A DNA stretch of 32,516 nt from CAZNKU01 sp045654805 (GTDB lineage: Bacteria > Bacillota > Clostridia > Monoglobales > Firm-18), in the NCBI GenBank assembly GCA_045654805.1, contig JAZOOD010000039.1:1-32516 (forward strand), in the 5' to 3' direction. Positions within the stretch are counted from its first letter, which is position 1. Each line of letters begins with the position of its first letter. Below are positions 1-6,094 of the stretch, in pieces. The translations under genes were made by a program, and so were the position numbers. The notes under the pieces were generated by a model, which saw only the letters and a program-made list of their open reading frames with translations, was not told where the DNA came from and did not search any database.

Positions 1-18
1 GTTGCCGGAACAAAAGGT

Positions 19-54
19 AAAGCCGTCGTTTTTTAACGGCGGCTTTATTCTTTA
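19..54 (+). terminator. Rho-independent terminator of an upstream gene outside the window
   Basis: A 12-bp stem (19-30 paired with 35-46, with one G-U pair) closes a TTTT loop and is followed by a T-rich tail broken by AC. It most likely ends a transcript that enters from the left, just before the tRNA gene. Confidence 0.65.
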
Positions 55-65
55 AAAACAAATAT

Positions 66-141
66 TCCTCGTTAGCTCAGTCGGTAGAGCATCTGACTGT
101 TAATCAGAGGGTCGTTGGTTCAAGTCCAACACGAGGAGCCA
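66..141 (+). tRNA. tRNA-Asn (anticodon GTT)
   Basis: This is a 76-nt cloverleaf with the CCA encoded in the DNA. The acceptor stem pairs 66-72 with 131-137, followed by discriminator G138 and CCA 139-141. The D-loop carries AGCTCAGTCGGTAGAGC, the anticodon stem TCTGA/TCAGA closes loop CTGTTAA with GTT at 99-101, and the T-arm contains GGTTCAAGTCC. The gene decodes AAC/AAU. A hairpin terminator follows within 5 nt, so it is the only or last tRNA of its transcript. Confidence 0.98.
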
Positions 142-145
142 TAGA

Positions 146-188
146 AACCGAATGATTTAGATGACAATCTAGAACATTCGGTTTTTTC
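146..188 (+). terminator. Rho-independent terminator after tRNA-Asn
   Basis: AACCGAATG at 146-154 pairs with CATTCGGTT at 175-183. A run of six T (182-187) follows. It sits directly downstream of the tRNA and separates it from the accessory unit. Confidence 0.85.
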
Positions 189-197
189 TTTATATTA

Positions 198-226
198 TTG
201 CAATTTTTAGAAAAATAAGATATAAT
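198..226 (+). promoter_or_regulatory. Sigma-A-type promoter for the DUF2971 gene
   Basis: TTGCAA at 198-203, a 17-nt spacer, and a perfect TATAAT at 221-226. The start codon at 264 follows after a leader of about 30 nt that contains AAGAGG. Confidence 0.75.
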
Positions 227-263
227 AGAGTTATACAAGAAGGTATTCTAAGAGGTAATAAAT

Positions 264-1031
264 ATGACTAATGAATATATTTATCGTTACACTAGCTTTG
301 AATCTTTTGTGGGTTTAGTTCAAAAACAAGCATTGACTTTTGTCCTTCTTAGCAAGTGGGATGATCCGATGGAAGGAAGTGCGGTAAAGTATTTGTTTCA
401 AAATAAAGATACTCAAGATGTAGCGACATTATTGACACTAATCCATAATAAAATTTATGCACAAAGTTGGTCACGCGTAGAAGAAAGTGATGCTATGTGG
501 CGTATATATTCGTATGCCAATCATTCTATACGAATTAAAATATCAATCCATAGCGTTTCTAAACTTGATGGGGTAGAGGGGATAGATGTTGATTATTTGA
601 ATTTTCCTTTAGAAAAAGATTATTTAAAAAGCGATATGCGACTAAAGGCTTTTGCTCAAAAACGAACAGCTTTTTCACACGAAAAAGAGTATAGATTAAT
701 TAAACCATATAGATATAATGGTGATTATGACATATCGAGACATTTTAAAGCACTTATTGCCTTAAATGAGCCAGCGTCTAGATATAGAATTCTCAATGAA
801 CTTTTCCCGGATTTACCTATGGAGGAACAAGTTGATGAACTTATAAAAATTTTAAATATAGGCAAAAATGCAGTTGAGACGAATGAGGTGTCATTTAGGC
901 ATATTCCAAATTTTATAAAAGGTGTTATGGTACATCCTTTTGCAGAAGAATGGTATGTGGAGGTTGTAAAGGATTTCTGTAAAATAAATAATATTCCATT
1001 TGAAGGAAAATCGAATTTATATGCTGATTGA
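264..1031 (+). CDS. DUF2971 family protein, accessory, function unknown
   Basis: The 255-aa soluble protein has no signal peptide or membrane helix. It shows the DUF2971 pattern: an N-terminal YRYTS stretch, then WDDPMEGS (the usual FNDPFEG position), a central AQSWSRVEESDAMWRIYS (the usual SFS...mWshYa block), and EKEYRLIKP near residue 140, matching the family's E-(W/Y)-R box. The family has no established biochemical role and occurs patchily in bacterial accessory regions. The ATG at 264 has an AAGAGG ribosome site. A membrane protein gene with its own strong ribosome site starts 51 nt downstream without an intervening terminator, so the two are probably co-transcribed. The family call is from motif memory; any defence or stress role would be inference. 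Confidence 0.75.
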   Translation: MTNEYIYRYTSFESFVGLVQKQALTFVLLSKWDDPMEGSAVKYLFQNKDTQDVATLLTLIHNKIYAQSWSRVEESDAMWRIYSYANHSIRIKISIHSVSKLDGVEGIDVDYLNFPLEKDYLKSDMRLKAFAQKRTAFSHEKEYRLIKPYRYNGDYDISRHFKALIALNEPASRYRILNELFPDLPMEEQVDELIKILNIGKNAVETNEVSFRHIPNFIKGVMVHPFAEEWYVEVVKDFCKINNIPFEGKSNLYAD

Positions 1032-1082
1032 AATATACGATAGAGCAAAGAGTGTTTATATATTAAAAGGGGAGGATGTTAT

Positions 1083-1925
1083 ATGAAAATCAATCAAAAA
1101 AGTATTTCTATTACCTTGAGTGTGATATCAATGGTACTCATTTTTATGTGCATGGTATTGCCAATTTTTTCTTTTTGGAATTATAGGCTTTGTATGATTC
1201 CGTTTGCACTAATTAGTATTATTCTGTTTTTTACAAATCTTAAGGAAAGAACAAAAAATGGTTACATTATAATGGCTTGTGTAATATTGGTATTGACTAT
1301 AGTAGCTTTGTTTTTAGGTTCAAGTATGGAAGGGGTTGTTATTAGTGCGGTATTATCCGCTTATATTGCAATCTTATTGTTTTTGCCCAAAACGAACCAA
1401 GCCACTTTAGCAATCACGATTATTTCATCTATTATTACAATTCTTATACAAATTTCAACTATTTGCAGATGGTTTAATAATTACGATTTGATTTATAGCG
1501 GTGATTTTCCGGAAATTCCATTAGAAGTAGCGGATAGAATGTTGGTTACAGGGTTTAACGAGATAGGTATGGCGATTATAATTTGCTGTTTGATTTGTTC
1601 TGCTTTTTCTATCCAATATAATATTCCTAAAAATAATAAATCAATACAATCAAAACAAGAAGATCTTTCTAAAGAAAATGTCAAGAAAAAAGTTGAAGAT
1701 ACTAATAAGAATTATAACGTTTGCATTTTTGATACAACCACTCATACTTTACGTAAAGAAAAGAAAGTTGTTGATATTACAAAATTCCCGCCATCTAAAT
1801 TTGCAGATAATGATACATATTATGCCATTGAAACTTTTAGAGATGGGAAAAAAGTAAGAATTTATCATACTAAGGATAATTGGAATAAACAAATTGAATT
1901 TGGTATAAGTGAAGAAGAGAAATAG
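1083..1925 (+). CDS. Six-helix membrane protein with a C-terminal cytoplasmic domain, function unknown
   Basis: The 280-aa product is not recognised. Hydrophobic segments lie near residues 8-30, 33-52, 60-80, 83-102, 108-128 and 158-180. A Lys/Glu/Asn-rich linker (about 183-208) and a soluble tail follow, including the segment ITKFPPSKFADNDTYYAIE. The tail would lie in the cytoplasm if all six helices cross the membrane. GGGGAGG precedes the ATG at 1083. The gene follows the DUF2971 gene closely on the same strand and ends before a block of inverted repeats. The pairing of a soluble unknown protein with a membrane partner beside a tRNA gene looks like an accessory cassette, but no mobility gene is visible. 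Confidence 0.7.
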   Translation: MKINQKSISITLSVISMVLIFMCMVLPIFSFWNYRLCMIPFALISIILFFTNLKERTKNGYIIMACVILVLTIVALFLGSSMEGVVISAVLSAYIAILLFLPKTNQATLAITIISSIITILIQISTICRWFNNYDLIYSGDFPEIPLEVADRMLVTGFNEIGMAIIICCLICSAFSIQYNIPKNNKSIQSKQEDLSKENVKKKVEDTNKNYNVCIFDTTTHTLRKEKKVVDITKFPPSKFADNDTYYAIETFRDGKKVRIYHTKDNWNKQIEFGISEEEK

Positions 1926-1951
1926 ATGGCATCTAAACCGTTCGGCTCTTC

Positions 1952-1975
1952 CAAAAATCACCATACGATAGTGAT
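1952..1975 (-). terminator. Probable terminator of the DeoR-type gene (minus strand)
   Basis: Read on the minus strand, ATCAC (1975-1971) pairs with GTGAT (1961-1957) around a 9-nt loop and is followed by TTTTT. It lies downstream of the minus-strand DeoR-type gene, just beyond the large perfect hairpin at 1972-2014, which it overlaps by 4 nt. The stem is short, so confidence is moderate. Confidence 0.4.
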
Positions 1976-2014
1976 ATGCACCCCAAAAGTGTCTAACTTT
2001 TGGGGTGCATATCA
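1972..2014. repeat. Perfect 19-bp inverted repeat between convergent genes
   Basis: The arms at 1972-1990 and 1996-2014 are perfectly complementary around a 5-nt loop (GTCTA). The arms contain GCACCCCAAAAGT and its complement. There is no T-run directly after the arm in either direction, so this is not a textbook terminator by itself. It is nested in a wider pair, ATCTAAA (1931-1937) with TTTAGAT (2017-2023). It could be a bidirectional transcription stop, a small non-autonomous element, or fused ends of a lost insertion sequence. Confidence 0.8.
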
Positions 2015-2066
2015 TATTTAGATACTGTCGGTTTTTATATATATAAATTACTCATGGAACATTTTT

Positions 2067-2825
2067 CTAAACAAGCTGTATGTTCAAACCAATCTTACAT
2101 AATTCATTATATATTTCTTTATTTAGTGACTGATTTGTAACAATAAAGTCTGCTATACTTGTGGGGGACACGTTAGCAAATGCTGTACGTCCAAATTTCG
2201 AAAAATCTGCAGCCACAATGCAAAGGTCTGATTGAGCAATCATTGTACGGTCAATCTCCGCCTCTTTATCATAATAAGTTGTAAACCCTTTTTCGGCATT
2301 TATACCATCTACTGAGAGAATAAGTTTATCAGCATGATAGTTTTTAAGCTGTTGCACTGCATCTGTACCGTATGTAAACTGGTATTTTGTATTGACGGCA
2401 CCTCCTACGAGGATAACATTAAAATTAGGATTATCTGCGGCCTCAAGTGCTATTGAAATAGAGTTTGTTACAATATTAAGGTTATATTTTGCAGGTAATG
2501 AACGGAACACAAGCAATGTTGTCGTTCCTGAATTGAGCATAATGGTATCGTTGGGCTCTACCATTTGTGCAACTTTTTCTGCAATTTTATTTTTTTCTAT
2601 CTGATTAGTTTCAAGACGCTGATTTAAATTCATACTGTAATACGGTTTGTATGAGCTTATTGCACCGCCGTGCACACGTGAAAGGAGCCCTTTGTTTTCC
2701 ATATCCGCAAGGTAATTTCTTATGGTTACTTCGGAAATATCGAAAACCCTGCTTAATTCTGTCACCTTGACAGAGCCGTGTTTTTCAAGTAATTCCAGTA
2801 TTTTTTGTTTGCGTTCATTTAGCAT
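2067..2825 (-). CDS. DeoR/GlpR-family transcriptional repressor
   Basis: The ATG at 2825 is chosen because AGGAGG (2834-2839 on the plus strand) lies 8 nt upstream; this gives 252 aa, the usual length for the family. The N-terminal DeoR helix-turn-helix begins MLNERKQKILELL and continues VTELSRVFDISEVTIRN...RVHGGA, a family hallmark. The C-terminal DeoRC sensor carries the sugar-phosphate-binding LNSGTTTLL loop, then LVGGAVN, LSVDGINAEKGFT and VAADFSKFGR. Members of this family usually repress sugar or nucleoside catabolic genes and are released by a phosphorylated sugar. No sugar kinase or transporter adjoins it here, so the target is unknown. The gene has its own near-consensus promoter. 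Confidence 0.9.
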   Translation of the reverse strand: MLNERKQKILELLEKHGSVKVTELSRVFDISEVTIRNYLADMENKGLLSRVHGGAISSYKPYYSMNLNQRLETNQIEKNKIAEKVAQMVEPNDTIMLNSGTTTLLVFRSLPAKYNLNIVTNSISIALEAADNPNFNVILVGGAVNTKYQFTYGTDAVQQLKNYHADKLILSVDGINAEKGFTTYYDKEAEIDRTMIAQSDLCIVAADFSKFGRTAFANVSPTSIADFIVTNQSLNKEIYNELCKIGLNIQLV

Positions 2826-2876
2826 TGGTAGAACCTCCTGTGAATATGGGGTGTACAAATTAAATGCCTATGATTT

Positions 2877-2905
2877 ATATTACAGTATTTCGATGGTTTT
2901 GTCAA
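2877..2905 (-). promoter_or_regulatory. Sigma-A-type promoter for the DeoR-type gene
   Basis: On the minus strand TTGACA (2905-2900), a 17-nt spacer and TAATAT (2882-2877) precede the gene by about 50 nt. Confidence 0.7.
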
Positions 2906-2991
2906 TATCAGACTTGTTTTGAACAACTTTAGAAATATAAAATTCCGAGGGATATGATATAAACGATAATTTTTATAAAAAATCTATAAAA

Positions 2992-3540
2992 TTATTTAAC
3001 GGAAATTCTCTTTTTTGTTGTTGATAGTATGGAAATTACAGAACTAATACTACCTGCTATAATATCCCACATTGTGTCATCCAGTGAGCCGTTTTGGGAT
3101 GTGAGGCCCAATAATTTATCTATGGAAAATTCATAAATTTCCCACACTCCCGCTACGGCAACAGCAAATGACAAGGCAAATACATTCATTAAAAGTTTGT
3201 TTTTTGCATTGCCGTTTAATTTCTCATATATATTTTTACCTGCAGGCACAGTAATAAAACCTGATAAAAAGTGAAGTATTTTATCCCAAGACGGTATAAT
3301 GCGATATATTTCCAATCCTCTGCCTGCAAAAACCGATAGCAAAATAAATATTAAGATTCCGTAATATGTTCCCAGAGACAGAATAGAGACTTTATCATTT
3401 ATTATAATAACTGCAACAAGGCATAACATTGTAAGGAATGAATTTAATGCCACATCGTACTGCTTTGTAAAAATTGCATATATACAAACAATAGCAGGGA
3501 GAGTATTTAAAATAATATTGATTTTTGTTTTTCCTGACAT
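2992..3540 (-). CDS. Small polytopic membrane protein, YjdF/DUF2238-like
   Basis: The ATG at 3540 is preferred over a GTG 12 nt upstream, because AAAGGTGA lies at the right distance from the ATG and overlaps the GTG. The 182-aa product has about five hydrophobic segments. HFLSGF in the middle and a later block VWEIYEF...GSLDDTMWDIIAG resemble the H-(F/L)-GGF and E-x-x-E-W...DTxxDM signatures of the YjdF/DUF2238 inner-membrane family, whose function is unknown. It lies upstream of the DeoR-type gene on the same strand, but that gene has its own promoter in the 167-nt gap. The family assignment is by motif resemblance only. Confidence 0.6.
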   Translation of the reverse strand: MSGKTKINIILNTLPAIVCIYAIFTKQYDVALNSFLTMLCLVAVIIINDKVSILSLGTYYGILIFILLSVFAGRGLEIYRIIPSWDKILHFLSGFITVPAGKNIYEKLNGNAKNKLLMNVFALSFAVAVAGVWEIYEFSIDKLLGLTSQNGSLDDTMWDIIAGSISSVISILSTTKKRISVK

Positions 3541-3686
3541 AAGCTTATTCACCTTTTAATATTTTTGTTTATATTATATGAGTTTATTTTAATTGTATTA
3601 CAAATTGACCCTTGACAATTGAAGTTTGCAAAATTTGTGTTTTTATATTAAAACAGAGTTATAAAATAGGAGAAAATAAAGCGAAA

Positions 3687-3733
3687 TGCAACTAAGGGTT
3701 GCAAATAAATTCATATCAAAGTTGCTTGATATG
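3687..3733. promoter_or_regulatory. Two inverted repeats, candidate operator of the HTH-GlmM operon
   Basis: TGCAAC (3687-3692) and GTTGCA (3698-3703) form an inverted repeat with a 5-nt gap. CATATCAA (3712-3719) and TTGATATG (3726-3733) form a perfect 8-bp inverted repeat with a 6-nt gap. The right arm of the second contains the -35 hexamer TTGATA. This placement is typical of a repressor site, and the first gene of the operon encodes a helix-turn-helix domain. That the domain binds here is inference. Confidence 0.5.
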
Positions 3734-3754
3734 TTAGTATTATTTTGTTATTAT
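3726..3754 (+). promoter_or_regulatory. Promoter of the HTH-glmM / acetyltransferase-like / glmS operon
   Basis: TTGATA (3726-3731), 17-nt spacer, TATTAT (3749-3754). Transcription would start near 3761, about 37 nt before the ATG at 3798. No glmS ribozyme core is recognisable in the leader. Confidence 0.6.
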
Positions 3755-3797
3755 CTTACTATAATAATGTATAATGAGTAAGAAAGGTGATTTAAAT

Positions 3798-5417
3798 ATG
3801 ACAATAGGTGAAAAAATTTCACAACTTCGTATGGCATCGGGTATTTCTCAGGAGCAGTTGGCTGAAAAAATTTTAGTTTCGAGACAAGCAGTTTCAAAAT
3901 GGGAAATGGATCAGGCACTTCCGCAAATAGACAAGGTCTTACTTTTATGTCAGCTTTTTGATATTTCTACAGACGAACTTTTGCAGGATAAAATTGTCAT
4001 TGACACCAAAGGGGCAGGGAGTTTGAAGAACAAGTATTTTGGCACTGACGGATTTCGTGGGGAGGCAAATGTTAATCTTACTTCAATGCAGGCATATAAG
4101 GTAGGCAGATTTTTAGGATGGTACTATTCTTCTGAACTTTCCGGTTGTAATAAAGCTAATTATCGTCCTCGTATAGTTATCGGTAAGGACACAAGACGTT
4201 CCAGCTATATGTTAGAATATTCTATTGTTGCGGGAATTACAGCTTCCGGTGCGGATGCATATATGCTTCATGTAACCACTACACCAAGTGTATCTTATGT
4301 TACAAGACAGGATGATTTTGATTGCGGTATTATGATTACTGCTTCTCACAATCCGTTTTTTGACAATGGAATTAAGGTTATAAACAGATATGGTGAAAAG
4401 CTTGACGATAATACTACGGCTTTAATAGAAGCATATTTGGACGGAGACGTTAAGTCGTTGGGGATTTCCGGTCAGGATTTGCCATTAGCACACAGAGAGC
4501 GTATCGGATGTATTGTGGACTATGTTTCCGGCAGAAACCGTTATCTTGGTTATTTAATTTCTCTGGCATCACATTCATATAAAAATCTTAAGATAGGTCT
4601 TGATTGTGCTAACGGTGCTTCGTGGATGCTTGCACAGTCTGTATTTGGTGCTTTAGGGGCACAGACTACAGTTATAGGGGCAGAACCGGACGGACTTAAT
4701 GTAAACAATGGATGTGGGTCTACTCATATTGAAAAGCTATGTGCTTTGGTTAAGGAGCAACATCTTGATGTTGGATTTGCCTTTGATGGTGATGCAGATC
4801 GTTGTATTGCAGTTGATGAAAACGGCAATATAATAGACGGGGATATGATGCTTTACATTCTTGGAAAACGTCTTAAATCAAGAGGAATGCTTAATAACGA
4901 TACCGTTGTTGCTACTATTATGTCAAACAGCGGGCTTTTGTCAAGTCTTGAGGAAGCCGGAATAAAGTGCGAACAGACTACTGTGGGTGATAGATTTGTT
5001 TATGAATGTATGCAAAATAATGACTATTGTTTAGGCGGAGAACAATCGGGGCATATTATTCTTAAGAAGTATGCCACAACTGGTGACGGACTTTTGACTG
5101 CTATTATGTTAACCGAGGAAATATGTGATATGAAGTCTACATTGTCCAAACTGGCTGAACCTGTCAAATTATATCCACAGTATATGGAAAACATCCGTGT
5201 TAAGGATAAGGAAGCAGTTCTTGCAGACAAAGAGGTTTTATGTGAACTTGATGCAGTTGAAAAACTTATTAACGGCAAGGGCAGAGCACTTCTACGTAAA
5301 AGCGGAACAGAGCCTGTTATACGCGTTATGGTTGAGTGTGAGAGCGAAGAGATGTGCAAGTCTTATGTGGGACAAATAGTAAGACGTATTGTTGAAAGGG
5401 GACATAAGGATGAATAA
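3798..5417 (+). CDS. Fusion: XRE-type helix-turn-helix domain plus phosphoglucosamine mutase (GlmM)
   Basis: The 539-aa product starts at the ATG at 3798, with AAAGGTGA 7 nt upstream; a further upstream ATG at 3774 lacks a ribosome site. Residues 1-64 form an XRE/Cro-type HTH (EKISQLRMASGISQEQLAEK, then VSRQAVSKWE and STDELL). After a short linker, residue 76 onward is a full-length alpha-phosphohexomutase: KYFGTDGFRG, catalytic TASHNP (Ser183), metal loop DGDADR (330-335), sugar loop GEQSGH, and phosphate loop RKSGTEPVIR near the end. GlmM converts glucosamine-6-P to glucosamine-1-P. The catalytic motifs are intact, so activity is expected. A downstream glmS and an acetyltransferase-like gene support GlmM rather than a generic phosphomannomutase. 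Stand-alone GlmM is about 450 aa with no HTH; this fusion is unusual. The frame runs through without interruption. An in-frame TTG at 4023 with a ribosome site could initiate a GlmM-only form. Confidence 0.88.
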   Translation: MTIGEKISQLRMASGISQEQLAEKILVSRQAVSKWEMDQALPQIDKVLLLCQLFDISTDELLQDKIVIDTKGAGSLKNKYFGTDGFRGEANVNLTSMQAYKVGRFLGWYYSSELSGCNKANYRPRIVIGKDTRRSSYMLEYSIVAGITASGADAYMLHVTTTPSVSYVTRQDDFDCGIMITASHNPFFDNGIKVINRYGEKLDDNTTALIEAYLDGDVKSLGISGQDLPLAHRERIGCIVDYVSGRNRYLGYLISLASHSYKNLKIGLDCANGASWMLAQSVFGALGAQTTVIGAEPDGLNVNNGCGSTHIEKLCALVKEQHLDVGFAFDGDADRCIAVDENGNIIDGDMMLYILGKRLKSRGMLNNDTVVATIMSNSGLLSSLEEAGIKCEQTTVGDRFVYECMQNNDYCLGGEQSGHIILKKYATTGDGLLTAIMLTEEICDMKSTLSKLAEPVKLYPQYMENIRVKDKEAVLADKEVLCELDAVEKLINGKGRALLRKSGTEPVIRVMVECESEEMCKSYVGQIVRRIVERGHKDE

Positions 5418-6081
5418 GTGTGTGCGTACAAAGGATTTATTTGATTGTAAAACACCGTATCTTTGTGAACTGTTTGACTCCTGCGAATACTCATGGGAAA
5501 TACTTCCCCAAATTAAAGATTATATAAATAAACTTATTGAAAAAGGATTGACGGGATTTGATGAAATCTCCGAAGGTGTGTGGGTAGGTAAAAATGTCAA
5601 AATTTATCCTACTGCTACCATAGAGGCTCCTGCTATTATAGGAGAAGGTACGGAAATAAGACCGGGGGCATTTATTAGAGGAAACGTTATTACAGGTGCG
5701 AATTGCGTAATAGGCAATTCATCGGAGCTTAAAAATTGCGTATTGCTGGATAAAGTACAGGTACCCCATTATAATTATGTAGGTGACTCTATACTTGGTA
5801 ACCATGCTCATATGGGGGCTGGGTCTATTTGCTCTAATCTTAAGGCTGACGGCAAACCCGTAGTTATACATGGTGATGAGGAATATGAAACGGGAATTCG
5901 CAAAATAGGAGGCATACTTGCTGATAATGCAGATATAGGATGTGGATGTGTACTAAATCCAGGGACTGTAATAGGGAAGAATACATCTGTATATCCCCTT
6001 ACTTCTTTAAGAGGGGTATTTCCCGGGGGATGTATTGTGAAGAATGCAGAAAATATTGTTGTAAGAAAGATGCCATTATAA
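5410..6081 (+). CDS. Left-handed beta-helix acyltransferase-like protein, similar to the C-terminal half of GlmU
   Basis: The ATG at 5410 overlaps the end of the mutase gene by 8 bp and has AAAGGGG upstream, so translation is probably coupled. The 223-aa protein has a short helical N-terminus (1-50), followed by hexapeptide repeats (VWVGKNVKIYP, AIIGEGTEIRPGAFIRG, and so on). VPHYNYVGDS (His120) and MGAGSICSNL (Asn143) match the positions of the catalytic His and acetyl-CoA-site Asn of GlmU acetyltransferase. No nucleotidyltransferase domain is present. By motif and context it probably acetylates glucosamine-1-P to GlcNAc-1-P, the step after GlmM. Databases often label such proteins UDP-GlcNAc pyrophosphorylase-related, but the uridylyl-transfer domain is absent. 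The exact acceptor is inference. Confidence 0.78.
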   Translation: MNKCVRTKDLFDCKTPYLCELFDSCEYSWEILPQIKDYINKLIEKGLTGFDEISEGVWVGKNVKIYPTATIEAPAIIGEGTEIRPGAFIRGNVITGANCVIGNSSELKNCVLLDKVQVPHYNYVGDSILGNHAHMGAGSICSNLKADGKPVVIHGDEEYETGIRKIGGILADNADIGCGCVLNPGTVIGKNTSVYPLTSLRGVFPGGCIVKNAENIVVRKMPL

Positions 6082-6094
6082 TGGAGGATAACTT

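Noticed and set aside
66..2066. Integrated element using tRNA-Asn as attachment site
   Set aside because: No integrase and no repeat of the tRNA 3' end were found downstream in the window; only an accessory character of the two genes is supported.
3541..3797. glmS-type ribozyme in the leader of the hexosamine operon
   Set aside because: No recognisable catalytic core or pseudoknot pattern; only inverted repeats and a promoter are visible. The 13-nt gap before glmS is also too short.
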